Below, piece by piece: positions 1 to 10,861 of a stretch of 64,000 bases of DNA (its first letter is position 1; each line of letters opens with the position of its first letter). The stretch lies in contig JAHGAU010000001.1 of assembly GCA_019925105.1 (NCBI GenBank), forward strand, positions 1,550,001 through 1,614,000. The letters run 5' to 3'. The notes under the pieces were generated by a model. It was not told the origin of the DNA. It saw only the letters and a list, made by a program, of their open reading frames with translations, and searched no databases. Made by a program: the position numbers and the translations under genes. Source of the DNA: Niebla homalea (lineage: Eukaryota; Ascomycota; Lecanoromycetes; Lecanorales; Ramalinaceae).

Positions 1-70
1 AAGTGTGTTTGTCAAGTATTTGCGATAACTTTGCGATGCTACGATCGAGCATGAATCAACAAACGTCGAC

Positions 71-3000
71 ATGCCTGATTCAAAGTCTGCCCTCAAAAAT
101 GCTAAAGCTGCCCTAGATGCACACAAATATGATGTTGCAATAGACGAAGCTAAGTCTGTGATCGAGGTAAATCCAAAGAGTTATCATGCGTTTGTTTTCC
201 TTGGGTTGGCATATGAAAGGCAGGATAAGAATAAAGAGTCCGAAGAAGCATACAGATCAGCAACAGAGCTGAAGAGTCAGGAACCACTGGCATGGCAGGG
301 ACTGGTCACTTTGTATGAAAAGAACGCAAATGAGTTCCTTGATCAATACCACGATGCGGCCCTTCGCTTGGCCGAGATCTACATGGTCGAGGATGACAAG
401 ACCAAATGTCAGACCGTGATTGACAAGTATACCGGCGACGCCAAGAAATACGGCTCCCCAGCCCAATACAAACGATCACTGGAAGTCTTGCTTCCCGGCA
501 CCCCAATCTTCGAATACTTGGAGGGTCGCCTTCCTGACCCAGGTTATATATATACAAAAGTTGCCAATCTCATAGAAGGAGAGGAGAAGGAGAGAATCAA
601 TTCCGAAATCGGCCAACGGCGGACAAGACTCGGCGCTCGGATTGACCAAGTCACGCGAGATGTGCGGCGCGAGGTCCTTGAGAAAAGTCGCTTGGAGGAG
701 CTGTATTCAAACATCATCGACTGGACCAGAGATGACGAGGTCCGGCGCTCCTATGAGGAGAAGCTTCTGGGCAGAGCCATCGATGTTCTCGCTATCCTAC
801 AGCCGTCCCAAAAGGCAGTAAAGCGAGAGGAGGTGAGGAAAATGGCCCGTGGACTGGTCATCTTGAAAGATCCATTTCTATTGGCTTGGACAACGGATCT
901 GGAGTGGAGCGATGTCGCGGCCATGGACGACCTTGATCGAGATGTGCTTCACCAGTTTGTCGAGCTGTTTCCAGACGATGGCTTGGCCAAGATCGTGCGA
1001 GGGTACCTGTCGAGCGAGATCTCACCATTTTTGACGGAACAACAAGGTTCAAACAGCCAGAATGATGACCCTGACGAGAAGGGATTTCTGTCACCCGAAG
1101 AGAGACTAATTCTAATGACAGAGGGACTCCAACAAGCGGCGGGATCCACGCTTGCACATCGTTTGATGGGTAGGTATTACCTACATCTGGGTGAATATGA
1201 GAGCGTCGTCTCTGTAGCTAGAAGCGGGCTGAAGCGAGTGGCCTCTGAGTCTGCGTTGACGGGTTTGACCTTTCCCAATGGCTGCAATGATCTGAACAGC
1301 ATCTTGGCGTCGGCTTTGATCCACTATCAGGCTCCAAGACATCACGCAGAGGCTCGTGCACTATTCAATGGCATCCTTGAAAGGGATGCGTCCGACACAG
1401 CATCCTTGATCGGGATCGGTACAATCTATGAAGAGGAAGAGAAGTACGAAGAAGCAATAGACTTCTTAGAACGGGCTGTTGAAAGCAACCCAGACGTGAA
1501 GATAAAGGCTGAGGCGGCTTGGTGCAGAGCGTTGACTGGACAGTATAAGACAGCTTTACACGAGCTGAACGCCTGTCTGACGGAGATAGACCGACTGGAT
1601 GCGAAGTCGAAAACACTCCGCTCCGAAACTCTCTACCGAATCGGGATTTGTATGTGGTCTGTCGACACAAGCAGAGCAGCCCGGAAAGATCGCAATAGGG
1701 CGTACGCTCGCTTCATTTCATCTTTGCAGGCAGACATGAACTTTGCGCCTAGCTATACAAGTCTTGGCTTATACTACACGGATTATGCCAAAGACAAGAA
1801 GCGAGCAAAGAGATGTTTTCAGAAAGCATTTGAGCTCTCGGCCTCAGAGTTCGAAGCTGCACATAGACTTTGCATCTCCTTTGCCGATTCAGGAGAATGG
1901 GATCTTGTCGATGTCGTGGCTCAACGCGTTATTGAAACAGGAAGGACAAGACCCGCACCCGGATCAAAGAAAAAGGCCATCAGCTGGCCATACGCTGCGC
2001 TCGGGGTTGTCCAGCTGAACAGTCAGGACTACGCTCAAAGCATCGTATCATTCCAATCTGCTCTCCGTCTTTCGCCAGATTCGTACCATTGTTGGATCGG
2101 CCTCGGAGAAGGCTATCATAATTCTGGACGGTATGTGGCTGCCAGCAAGGCTTTCGAGCACGCCCAGGAAATCGAGCAAAAGCCCAACGCGGGTAATGCC
2201 TGGTTCTCCGAGTACATGCTTGCCAACGTCAAGCGGGAGCTGGGTGAGTATGCCGAAGCGGCGAAGAAATACCGGGAGGTGCTGCAAATGAAGCCTGGTG
2301 AATTCGGAGTCTTGGTCGCGCTGCTTCAGACCTTGGTCGATGCTGGCTGGCGCAGTGTTGAGCTTGGATTTTTCGGACGCGCAGCTGATTACGCAAAAGA
2401 AGGTGTACTGCTCGCGAAGGAGGTTATTCTGATAAGGGATGATGCCTTCAACGTTTGGAAGGCGATCGCGGACTTGTGCTTAATATTCGCTGCAGTTCCG
2501 GCTTTTGAAGATACGATTCCGCGCAAGCCACTCACTTCGCTACTAACGGACGGTATCGCTCTGGAATCATTCAATTATGTATTGGAAGATGACGGAATAT
2601 CAATGAGCGAGCCAAATGCCCTCAATGGCGCTGGATCAGAAGATGGGCATGAGTCCTCGACAGCCTCGTTTGTGATCAGAGCTGCCATACTTGCTCAAAA
2701 GCGAGCAATTCATGTGTCGGCCGATGATGTGCACGCTCGAGCCGTTGCCTGGTACAATCTCGGTTGGACAGAATATAGAGCACATGCAACACAACAGAAG
2801 ATTTTGGACCAAGTACGATCGTCGAAGACTCTCCGAGCCTCAATGAAGTGCTTCAAACGGGCCATTGAAATAGAAGCGGGCAACGCAGAATTCTGGAACT
2901 CACTTGGAATCGTAACAAGTGATTTGAGGCCGCAAGTAGCTCAGCACTCTTTTGTCCGCAGCCTCCATCTGAATGACAAGAATCCAAGGGTATGGACGAA

Positions 3001-4255
3001 CCTTGGGATCTTCTACCTGCTCCAAAATGATCCTCAACTTGCACATGAAGCGTTTACACGCGCCCAATCAGCTGACCCGGACCATGCCCAGGCATGGCTT
3101 GGGCAAGGGCTGCTCGCAGCACTCGCCGGCGACAGGCTTGACGCTCGACGCCTCTTCACACAAGCTTTTGAGATTGGCGACAGTGCCGCAGCAGTCATCA
3201 AGCATGAGTACTCTACAGCCTCCTTTGACTATGCTACAGCAGGTGCTGGTCGACCGACTGATCTAATCGAACCTCTTCTATCACTTCATCAGCTTCGTGT
3301 GCAGACGCCGTCTGATCTGGCGTCGCAGCACCTCTTGTCTCTCATCGCTGAAAGGACGGGAAATTCTCAAGATAGCGTCGACAGCCTGGACAGCGTTTGC
3401 TCCGTGCTAGAAGCCGACTACGAGTCGTCGGAGTCCCCGCTCGCTCTCATCCGTTTCGCACAAGCGAAAGCAGATCTTGCTCGCGCACTATTGGCAATGG
3501 CACAGTATGCCAATGCCACCGAGAATGCCGAGACAGCGCTAGATCTATCGGCAGATGAGGCAGATACTGCGTCGCGGACCAAGTTACGACTCTCCGCTTA
3601 TTTGACAGCAGGACTCGCCAGCTACTACCGAGGTTCCATGGACGAGTCAATCGAGAACTTCAAATGTGCCTTGTCGGAAACCGAGGGTGATCCCGATATC
3701 GTCTGTTTGGTAGCCCAAATACTGTGGGCTGAGGGTAGCGACAGTGGCCGGAAAGCTGCCCGCGAGCAGCTTTTCGACTGTATCGAGAAATTTCCCAGTC
3801 ACATTGGTGCAACAAGCCTGCTAGGTTGCATCGCAATCCTAGATGGTGATCAAGATACAATTGATGCTGTGATAGCAGATCTTGGAGAGCTAAGGGTAAA
3901 GGATGAAACGTCGCTCCAAGACCAGACTAAAATTGCGCAATTGCTTGCTATGATGCCTGCGGCCGACGCAGACCAAGCAGACCAAGGAGTATTTTTAAAG
4001 CAGGGAAAAGTCACCGAGTCCATCATGCTGGCTCCTTCACAGTCGTATGGTTGGAGCCAGCTGGCTGAAATATCAGACGAGACTTTCCCAGCAGAGGCTG
4101 CTATGATGGCGGCAACTAGGAGTGCACCGCCTCGAGGTGTTTTGGAAGCAGAGGCCCTGTGCAGTGCATACGCTGGCACTTGTCGTCTCGATGACGCCCA
4201 AAGGGCTGTGATGCTGGCTCCCTGCAAGAGCGACGGCTGGGACGCACTCGGATGA
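71..4255 (+). CDS. SKI3: Superkiller protein 3 (Ski3), TPR scaffold of the Ski complex
   Basis: Intronless ORF of 1394 aa starting at an ATG. Ski3 is the tetratricopeptide scaffold of the cytoplasmic Ski complex (Ski2 helicase, Ski3, Ski8), which feeds mRNA to the exosome for 3'-5' decay. The sequence shows TPR helices from the first residues (about 5-100), a charged helical stretch at about 180-260, then runs of TPRs across about 360-720 and 890-1040 with recurring A-x-x-x-Y/F-x-x-A-L patterns, and two related TPR-like motifs near the C terminus. The length is within the range of fungal Ski3. It converges with VPS51, with about 100 bp between the stop codons. Identification rests on overall architecture and on the N-terminal 'AKAALDA-KYD-AI' type repeat; the order of conserved blocks fits Ski3 and not other TPR proteins. 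Confidence 0.9.
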   Translation: MPDSKSALKNAKAALDAHKYDVAIDEAKSVIEVNPKSYHAFVFLGLAYERQDKNKESEEAYRSATELKSQEPLAWQGLVTLYEKNANEFLDQYHDAALRLAEIYMVEDDKTKCQTVIDKYTGDAKKYGSPAQYKRSLEVLLPGTPIFEYLEGRLPDPGYIYTKVANLIEGEEKERINSEIGQRRTRLGARIDQVTRDVRREVLEKSRLEELYSNIIDWTRDDEVRRSYEEKLLGRAIDVLAILQPSQKAVKREEVRKMARGLVILKDPFLLAWTTDLEWSDVAAMDDLDRDVLHQFVELFPDDGLAKIVRGYLSSEISPFLTEQQGSNSQNDDPDEKGFLSPEERLILMTEGLQQAAGSTLAHRLMGRYYLHLGEYESVVSVARSGLKRVASESALTGLTFPNGCNDLNSILASALIHYQAPRHHAEARALFNGILERDASDTASLIGIGTIYEEEEKYEEAIDFLERAVESNPDVKIKAEAAWCRALTGQYKTALHELNACLTEIDRLDAKSKTLRSETLYRIGICMWSVDTSRAARKDRNRAYARFISSLQADMNFAPSYTSLGLYYTDYAKDKKRAKRCFQKAFELSASEFEAAHRLCISFADSGEWDLVDVVAQRVIETGRTRPAPGSKKKAISWPYAALGVVQLNSQDYAQSIVSFQSALRLSPDSYHCWIGLGEGYHNSGRYVAASKAFEHAQEIEQKPNAGNAWFSEYMLANVKRELGEYAEAAKKYREVLQMKPGEFGVLVALLQTLVDAGWRSVELGFFGRAADYAKEGVLLAKEVILIRDDAFNVWKAIADLCLIFAAVPAFEDTIPRKPLTSLLTDGIALESFNYVLEDDGISMSEPNALNGAGSEDGHESSTASFVIRAAILAQKRAIHVSADDVHARAVAWYNLGWTEYRAHATQQKILDQVRSSKTLRASMKCFKRAIEIEAGNAEFWNSLGIVTSDLRPQVAQHSFVRSLHLNDKNPRVWTNLGIFYLLQNDPQLAHEAFTRAQSADPDHAQAWLGQGLLAALAGDRLDARRLFTQAFEIGDSAAAVIKHEYSTASFDYATAGAGRPTDLIEPLLSLHQLRVQTPSDLASQHLLSLIAERTGNSQDSVDSLDSVCSVLEADYESSESPLALIRFAQAKADLARALLAMAQYANATENAETALDLSADEADTASRTKLRLSAYLTAGLASYYRGSMDESIENFKCALSETEGDPDIVCLVAQILWAEGSDSGRKAAREQLFDCIEKFPSHIGATSLLGCIAILDGDQDTIDAVIADLGELRVKDETSLQDQTKIAQLLAMMPAADADQADQGVFLKQGKVTESIMLAPSQSYGWSQLAEISDETFPAEAAMMAATRSAPPRGVLEAEALCSAYAGTCRLDDAQRAVMLAPCKSDGWDALG

Positions 4256-4355
4256 TTCTCTTTGAGCAGGTTGAGTTGATACTGTGTGGCGTTTAACATC
4301 CCTCCCAGCGACAAAGCATCGTGTGGCAGGCGTTGAGTATATAGAATTTCCCTAA

Positions 4356-5114
4356 TCAATCTCCAGAGCTGGCCATGACCTTCTCACTTGCAAGCCTGAC
4401 TTCTTCCACCCCCTTGACGTTATTCCATTTCCTCAGTAGTGCTTCAATTTCGGTCCAATCGCGTTCTGCACCACTTCTGTCTCCTGAGTTCAACAAAGTC
4501 TCCAGCCGCTTAGGGGTATCCAGCACCCAGCGGACAGTCTCCCGTTGCCTCCTTTTCGTCTCCATTGCCTCAGAACCCTCACCTCTGATCCCCTCCAATG
4601 ACCCTTCCATGACCTCTCGAGACGCTGTAGCCAGCTCGGCCGTCATCTCCGCAATGTGCGCAACAGCCGGGCTCAAGGCACTCTCCGACGGGGTCAAGGG
4701 CCCCATGTTGTCCCGCATCCGCCGAATCGTATCCGTGGCCGTGATGAGCTTCGAGTAGTTGTCATACACCAACGCCTTCTTCTCGCCGTCCAAGCTCTTG
4801 ATCTCCCCGATGAGTTTACTCTCCGCCTTCAGCACGCCCGCCAGTCCCTGCGTGGACAGCAAGGTGCGCACGTACGCGTCGGCATCGAAGCCTGGAGCGT
4901 CGAGCTCCGAGTCGGGGATCTCGTCGGTGGGGGGTACGGAAGAGTCGTTGGAGATCTTGTCTGGCGGTGGAGCATTCGATTTAAGCCCATAGTAGTCGCG
5001 CAGGGCGGCTTTGTTCCCTCGATTGCGGGTTGGGGCCGGCGCTGGAGAGGCAGTACGGGATGTTGTGGGCGTGGATGTTGGGGAAGGGGCACGAGGCGAT
5101 GTCACCGTCGACAT
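4356..5114 (-). CDS. VPS51: Vps51/Vps67-domain protein, GARP/EARP tether subunit
   Basis: Single-exon ORF of 252 aa. I place the start at the ATG at 5114 (MSTVTSPRAP); the open frame reaches 5171, but the extension is not conserved-looking. Residues 1-50 are a Ser/Thr/Pro-rich low-complexity leader. The Vps51/Vps67 domain follows: an 'RDYYGL' motif, then 'FDADAYVRTLL', 'EIKSLDGEKKALVYDNYSKL' and 'DTIRRMRDNMGPL', which form the helical core. Family knowledge: Vps51 joins Vps52, Vps53 and Vps54 in the GARP complex that tethers endosome-derived vesicles at the trans-Golgi. The fungal protein is short compared with the animal one, as here. It is divergent from RMI1 (about 317 bp between start codons). 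Confidence 0.88.
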   Translation of the reverse strand: MSTVTSPRAPSPTSTPTTSRTASPAPAPTRNRGNKAALRDYYGLKSNAPPPDKISNDSSVPPTDEIPDSELDAPGFDADAYVRTLLSTQGLAGVLKAESKLIGEIKSLDGEKKALVYDNYSKLITATDTIRRMRDNMGPLTPSESALSPAVAHIAEMTAELATASREVMEGSLEGIRGEGSEAMETKRRQRETVRWVLDTPKRLETLLNSGDRSGAERDWTEIEALLRKWNNVKGVEEVRLASEKVMASSGD

Positions 5115-5431
5115 ATTTCCATAGGGTACTATCGCCACATAGGACTGCGAACAAGATGGGGTTCCCTTCAAGTAGATACTCCTGGCGAAGTTGAGAAGCT
5201 TTATATTGATATCGCCGGCCTCGGCTGAAGTCTAACTTCTTTTGGTCTAAGGCGAGGGCTGGAAGCCTTCTACAAATACGTATAATTGGAGCCATATCTT
5301 GTCTTCTAGGCCCAAGTAATGATGTTCTGGACGCGTCACGAAATCTACAGATTCTGGTGCGTACGTCGTAGCTTGACACGACCTAGATAACACGGGCTCG
5401 TCGACGCGTCTTCTTGCCCTCAAATATCCAG

Positions 5432-6103
5432 ATGTCAAGCCAGTTGTCGCAGGTAGCTGATCAGCTCACTTCGAGTACTGGCCTACACCCCAATCGTCAA
5501 TGGTTACAAGCATTGTTAGCAAGCCAGAGACCGTCGACGCCTCTGCAAGCTCTTGTCCAGACAGCACGTTTTCGTTTGTTGGCTTGCGATATCACAGAAT
5601 CTGTTGCGCGAGATGCTCGTCTTCCATCAAATGTTACAGATCCTCAAATAAAGCAGAGGAACCTCTACGGCCGTGTTGCTGTGCAGGTCTTGGGGATTGA
5701 AGATATCAGTAAAAGCCGGTGGGAGCAGATTGAGGCTCTGGAGGCTATCGAGCGCGGTGAAGGGACTAAAGGACGCGAGATCATCCGAGTGACTGCTACC
5801 GAAGACAAGGATGGATCGTCAGAGGCGCCTGTGTTGAAAGGTGGTGTTCACAAATTGTTGCTGCAGGATGCTGCGGGCAATCGAGCTTTCGGCCTGGAAG
5901 TGAAGTCCGTGGAGGGGATCGGTCTCGGTATGAGCATTGGTTGTAAGTTGATTCTGAACGAAGCAGTTGTTGCCAGGGGTCTTGTCATGCTGGCGCCATC
6001 GACCACCATTGTTGTTGGTGGCAAGGTGGAGGGCATACATAAAGCTTGGAAGCAGAACAGGAAGGCGAATTTGAGGAAAGGCGTTGAAGAACAAGGCCGA
6101 TGA
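5432..6103 (+). CDS. RMI1: RecQ-mediated genome instability protein 1 (Rmi1)
   Basis: Single-exon ORF of 223 aa. The start is the ATG at 5432; the frame upstream opens only with TTG. The N-terminal helical part is followed by the OB-fold of Rmi1: 'ARDARLP' with 'RNLYGRVAVQVLGIEDI', then 'GGVHKLLLQDAAGNRAFGLE' and 'GMSIGCKLILNEAVVARGLVMLAPST'. The family partners Sgs1/BLM helicase and topoisomerase III in dissolving double Holliday junctions. No C-terminal OB2 is present, as in yeast Rmi1. The gene converges with DPH7 (about 90 bp between stops) and shares a short divergent promoter with VPS51. Confidence 0.85.
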   Translation: MSSQLSQVADQLTSSTGLHPNRQWLQALLASQRPSTPLQALVQTARFRLLACDITESVARDARLPSNVTDPQIKQRNLYGRVAVQVLGIEDISKSRWEQIEALEAIERGEGTKGREIIRVTATEDKDGSSEAPVLKGGVHKLLLQDAAGNRAFGLEVKSVEGIGLGMSIGCKLILNEAVVARGLVMLAPSTTIVVGGKVEGIHKAWKQNRKANLRKGVEEQGR

Positions 6104-6193
6104 TTGGAGGTGAAAACGTCAGAGCTCATCTTTTGGCAGACTGCAAGTAAGTTTCATGGATGGGTAGACATATTGTTGTCAGTCGTGCGAGCC

Positions 6194-7404
6194 TCAGCCT
6201 TCTTCGAAACGCCACAGGCTGAGTTTTTGATCATAGAAGCTACTTGAAACGATTCTCGAACCAGGTTCTTCATCCCTCAGGACGCCACTAGCATAATTCA
6301 TGCTTTGATGACCCGAGAACCGCGCAAGGACTCTGATCGACCAAGTTCCTTCGCATGTCAAATGGAGCTCGATTATTCTGGGTCCCGCATGCATACAACT
6401 CGCTAGGATCCTGAAAGTACTACCACGAGTGATTTGCGTGCGTTTTCCTCCCATCCAACACAGGCTCCAAACGCCGCCTCCCATTTTAGCTTCCACTTCA
6501 AGCTGACATCTTCCGCTTTGGCTGCACCTCAGTAGCCTCAAGCGCTCGTCATAGCTGCCTGTAGCTAATATCATATCACCAGTCTCGTTGCTGCCCAATG
6601 GGAGAATGGCCGTGACGCCAGCTTCATGGATCTCCGAATTTCTGCTCAGTCTGGTGATCTGCGTCTTAAGTTGGTCGACAGAGCGCTCAAGATCGGTTGT
6701 GGCACATTGAGGATTGTCTGACACACTAGCATGTACGCAAAGTGCAGAATCATCGCCACCAGAATAGAGAACAGCATGGTCTTCATAACTCCATGTGACG
6801 AACCAAGCTTCCAAATCATGTGCTTGGACAGCGCATAGTGAGTCATTGTCAGAATTAAAGGAGAGAATGACTACATTGCCATTTGACAAAGACGCGGCGA
6901 TCCTGTTCTCCTCGGCGATCGCCCCCCATTCTAGGGAGAGAACAAGGATAGACGGCTCATCAACGATGAAGGACCGAGTCTTCGTGATCTCAAAGGCGTT
7001 TGCATAGTCGACAGCGAACAGACTTATTTGGCCCACACTTCCAGCGACAGCAAAGAGATCCTTGCTAGCTGGAGAGAATTTAAGGTCAAGGATAGCAAAG
7101 TTGGTTTGATGTGTCTGTCGGTGATTACTTCAGCACCCCAGGTGAAAGTCAGATATTGGTTTTACGAATATTACTAGGACAAGTTCCGAAACTCTTACAA
7201 TGTCTCATCTATCAACTCAAAGACCTTTATGCTCCCACTTCGATTCTGTCCCTGTTCAGCTACCTTCTCGCTAGGCTTGTCTTTCTGTAGGTGGTAAGTC
7301 CCAACAACAAGTACTTGGCGATGAATTGGCGAAAATTCGAGGCAGCTGATTGGCTGGTCAACAGTAATGCTCGTCAAGGCAGTACAGTCCTGGATCTCAT
7401 CCAT
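6194..7404 (-). CDS. DPH7: Diphthine methylesterase (Dph7/Rrt2), WD40 protein
   Basis: Two exons, 7404-7199 and 7127-6194, give 379 aa. The donor is GTAAGAG at 7198 with a CTGAC branch point. The acceptor needed for frame is an AAG site ending at 7128. The protein is a WD40 propeller; hallmark stretches are 'ISCLEFSP' near the start, 'FAILDLKFSP' just after the intron, 'AHDLEAWFVTWS', 'YSGGDDSALCVH' and a terminal 'SFYDQKLSLWRF'. Dph7 removes the methyl ester of methylated diphthine on elongation factor 2 in diphthamide synthesis, in the cytosol. The 'GGDD' blade and the 'H-EAG-T-I' stretch before 'TGSYDERLRLL' match this family better than generic WD40 proteins. The exact acceptor is the least certain element. 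Confidence 0.85.
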
Positions 7405-8760
7405 AGCCCCAATCTAACTCTTAGTTGAGCGAAGAATGCAATCCAAGTCTCGCGGTGTAAATTATAACAAGACGGTGATTTCGAAATAGGTCGCTCGAAA
7501 CGACAGATGGTGTGGGAACTTCCTCATTAGTAGAAGAAGCGCGCTTGGTGCGGCTAACCGCTGGCATTCTAGATACGTTCAAGACGTTGTATATTACTAA
7601 TCTTTCAACGCTTATGATAGTACATTGCTCCTCCACGAGGGGTTGATTGACGATCTTTGATTTGGAAATAAGAGGTGTCAGCCTTCTAATGGCAAGTATG
7701 CCAGAAGCTAAGCTGTCACCTGAATGGAATGGGTTCTCTATCCAAGGGATCGAGTCTCCACGGACGCGACGATTCAAAGTGGGACCCTCCGCTGGAATTT
7801 TGTACATGTGATTGATCACTGAGACCGCAAAAGTATACCTATAACCAGGAATTGTGAGCACAGCGTTTCATCAACGAACAAAGCACCGCATGTTATGCAA
7901 CTTCAGACATCAAGCTTTGACAAGTGCTGTATACGCCCCATCGCCGCGCTAGCGCGAGTTCCAGCATTTTATCCAAAAATCATGTAAACGCAGAGGTTTG
8001 TTAAAATATATTCGTACAATGGGTGCCAATGCTCCAAATATCACGTGCACATTGGTATATGTATTTGGACCATAGAGCAACAGCAAACAGCAACATGACG
8101 ATAGCTTCGGCCATGAGAATGCTTTCCGTTCTGCTGCTTGCAGCACCTGGGTTGTTGGCATCGCCAACTTAACATCCTCGTTCAAAACCTGCGACAAACG
8201 TCAGCCTTCTTTGGAATCCCATATATAGCAATATTACCTATATATTCGTATCTTGTGATGTGCAGCAAGCCAGCACTAGCGAACCTGTTCCCTTTACACA
8301 GGCTATATCATTAGAAATCACATTATCCCGGCCAGTCAAAGGCCAACTCCGGATCTTACCCATGATTCTTACCCCATTTTCTTCTTTCACAATGACAGGA
8401 TCAGAATGAAGTGGTTTCTTGAGAGTAGCCTTAGGTTACCGCCGCCCCCTGAGAGGTTTGGCTATCAGACTGTTAGACTGCGGCCACAATCCGTTTGCCT
8501 CAACGAAGGTATTCCAGAACTTGCTAGAGCGTTGGAATTTTACAGCCAAGGCATGGCTGCCTTTTCGTTTACTATTGAGTTCGACGCAACACGGTCATAT
8601 ACTTGTGCCCCGCCTTTTTCTACAATTTAGCAACATTCCCAAGCCAGGGTGTCAATTGTCCGATCATGAATGTAAGTATCGATACGACAAAGTACGTGAC
8701 TGGAGCAAACTCCTGAGCTGTCGAGGCTCTTGGGCTCTCGAGCTTTGACTGGAGACTAAG
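7405..8760. other. Gene-poor stretch with two weak ORFs
   Basis: Contains the DPH7 promoter. A minus-strand frame from 7861 to 7421 (146 codons, opening with GTG and lacking recognisable motifs) is unconvincing. On the plus strand, 8095-8172 encodes a 25-residue peptide (MTIASAMRMLSVLLLAAPGL and four further residues) that looks like a secretion signal but stops at once. It could be the first exon of the hypothetical locus ending at 9126 or a chance frame. I see no RNA gene here. Confidence 0.4.
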
Positions 8761-9126
8761 CATTACCGATTCTATGTCCCTGGCTATAGGTTTTTCGGTC
8801 ACAACAATGCTACCCAGAACCAATTCGTGGTCATGGTCCGTAAATCAATGCATGCGTGGCTGTTTAAGGGACAAATCTTCGACAAGCTTGACAAAGAATT
8901 CTACCCACTCAATGATATCGTCAATAGGAGCTATGTCGTCCAGTATTATAACGCAAATGATTACGCGTACTACGTTGCTTATAAGCCTCGGAGCCTCTCG
9001 GAAGCGACGAAACCGTCCTTTGCGTCACACTTGTGTTCAGGCGTTCACTCCGGTTGTCAGAGCTTGCCTACTGAGATAAAGGAAAAAAGCTTTCAAGATG
9101 AAGAGACAGACCTCGAGTGCACATAA
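8761..9126 (+). CDS. Hypothetical protein, putative last exon (partial model)
   Basis: An open plus-strand frame of about 120 codons ending at 9126. It is rich in aromatic residues ('YRFFGHNN', 'MHAWLFKGQIF', 'YYNANDYAYYVAYKPRSL') and looks like real protein rather than shadow sequence, but I do not recognise a family. A consensus donor (GTAAGT) at 8671 and the signal-peptide-like ORF at 8095 suggest a multi-exon, possibly secreted product. I could not join them in frame. The locus may equally be a decayed gene. Left boundary approximate. Confidence 0.3.
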   Translation, partial: HYRFYVPGYRFFGHNNATQNQFVVMVRKSMHAWLFKGQIFDKLDKEFYPLNDIVNRSYVVQYYNANDYAYYVAYKPRSLSEATKPSFASHLCSGVHSGCQSLPTEIKEKSFQDEETDLECT

Positions 9127-9937
9127 CGTCATGCCAGCAATCATAGATGATAATCCGCACCCCGCTGACCTCAATACTGCTACGCTGAGGGCGAATCTGA
9201 CTGCGTTCGGCCACGTGATCTAAACGTCCGCTTCTCGGTGTGGGGATAGTTCAAGGGCTCATGTACACATGTTGAGTCCAATGCCTGCAGGCACTTGTCC
9301 TGGTACAGAATGGTCTGCTTCCCGCCCATGTCAGAGATATCCTAGCAATTTCAACAGACTTGGGGGTCTGCCTATGCTCTGTAGTCGCAATCTGTCTCTG
9401 TCATTCGAAAGAGACTTCATTACATCGTGACATTGAAGGCAGGCTATTGCATCCTTGGCTTAGAACCAGGCCAACAGGACCCCAGAATTAAACCATTGAA
9501 ATCACGAACAATGCCAGTCGCGTGCCTCATCCAGCGTCTGATTCGGGGTCGGGCTCGCGCCCGTCGGAGAAAATAAAGCGAATATGCTTCTCCCGTATTT
9601 GTCGCCTGCTCATGAATGTCCCGAAGATTGTAAGGGCCAAGTGGGCACTGGAAATTGCCATTTTCAGGTGCTCGGTGCTTGTCCATCCATGTCGGGGTTA
9701 AATAAAAGACGGTCTTGGCGCTTTTTCTGTCTCCCTTCAAATTGCTTTGGGGCAAATTCAGGTGCCCCAACGCTTAGTCAACTAAGGCTTTCCACACGAC
9801 GAGACGAAATCGCATTTTGCGCGATCAGCTTATCGCGGCGCTAAGTGTAGAAGTTCGCTGACTTTCGATTGGCCTCTTTGTAACCCATCATACTAGCGCA
9901 GCTTGTATTCGCAGAGGTAATTGTTCCATCGAGCAAT
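9127..9937. other. Intergenic region, no supported gene
   Basis: About 0.8 kb between the hypothetical exon and the DUF1917 gene. Overlapping short frames on both strands (9444-9770 minus, 9584-9844 plus) lack ATG starts or recognisable domains. Presumed to hold the DUF1917 gene promoter. Confidence 0.5.
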
Positions 9938-10861
9938 ATGACTACAACACCCGAACCGGATGGATTCCTATCCAAGGAATCGAGTTTCTACGGAGACGAT
10001 GACACAAGGCGAGACCTTACAGAAAGGAGGTCCTCTGCTCATGAATTGGCCAAGTACTGGTCCACTCATGGATCGCTGCCATCGGTCTTAGTACTCAGAT
10101 CGTCGAACCATCCAGGGTTTCAGAATACGTCAGAGTCAATGTTCAACATGTACGAGGGTTATGCCACTGGAAGACAGTTATCCGAGACTGTACCAGAGTT
10201 CCTGTCGCGTCTTCCCCCTTTTCAGACAAGGGTGGCCGACAAAGGACCCTGGATATACATTTCCAATCCGTCTTACCGCCATATTGTTACTAATGAGGAC
10301 ATCCGAGGGCTGAAGGAAGAAGGGGCAGAGCTGCTACGTGCGTTCAATAACACAAGGGCTGACATAGAGTCTCGTCTCCTTACAAAGGCTCAAGCGGTTG
10401 TAAGCCGTAAATTGAACATCGCCCGCAAGCAATTAGAAAAGGACATTTTTATTCTAGCTCGCAAGAAAGGGGTCATTTCAGGCAAATGGATGCTTTTTCC
10501 AACACCTCAGGATGTGAATCGCATTTGGTCACTGATCGCCCAAGCGACTGCAGACGGTGAGCTTGGGCATGCTGCGAAAGTTGCTACGGACGATGGCTCA
10601 GGTCACCGAGGCGCAAGACTTATCTGTGCATATAATGAGGACTATGCGGACGAAGCTGGAGTCAGGAAGTTACTCGACGGGCTACTTCGCCTGCGCCTGG
10701 TCGACGGCCATGAGCTGGCAAAGATGGAGAGAGGCATCTACTACAAAGCAGACGCATTCACTTGGCTGGACATCACTTCCGGCAACCAATGGGGACTTAA
10801 GCCTAGCATGTATTCGAGCAGGGAAATGCTGCGAAGCCCGAAGCGCGACCAGGACAATTGA
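9938..10861 (+). CDS. DUF1917 / UPF0696 (BLES03-like) protein
   Basis: Single-exon ORF of 307 aa from an ATG. After a polar leader (residues 1-90), the DUF1917 core is visible: 'PFQTRVADKGPWIYISNP' near residue 100, then 'GKWMLFPTPQDVNRIWSLIA', 'TADGELGHAAKVATDD', and 'RLICAYNEDYADEAGVRKLL' with 'RLRLVDG'. Family knowledge: DUF1917 proteins (human C11orf68/BLES03) have a fold resembling eIF4E; their biochemical role is not established, so I assign none. The C terminus 'YYKADAFTWLDITSGNQWGL' is conserved-looking, suggesting the model is complete. It is flanked on both sides by weakly supported loci. Confidence 0.8.
   Translation: MTTTPEPDGFLSKESSFYGDDDTRRDLTERRSSAHELAKYWSTHGSLPSVLVLRSSNHPGFQNTSESMFNMYEGYATGRQLSETVPEFLSRLPPFQTRVADKGPWIYISNPSYRHIVTNEDIRGLKEEGAELLRAFNNTRADIESRLLTKAQAVVSRKLNIARKQLEKDIFILARKKGVISGKWMLFPTPQDVNRIWSLIAQATADGELGHAAKVATDDGSGHRGARLICAYNEDYADEAGVRKLLDGLLRLRLVDGHELAKMERGIYYKADAFTWLDITSGNQWGLKPSMYSSREMLRSPKRDQDN

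Noticed and set aside
1743..3266. Alternative-frame ORFs inside SKI3
   Set aside because: They lie wholly within the Ski3 coding frame and lack any domain.
4375..5228. Plus-strand ORFs opposite VPS51
   Set aside because: Shadow frames. The minus-strand protein has the Vps51 domain.
7421..7861. 146-codon minus-strand ORF next to DPH7
   Set aside because: Opens with GTG, shows no motif or splice support, and its composition is unremarkable. Kept only as a note in the gene-poor region.
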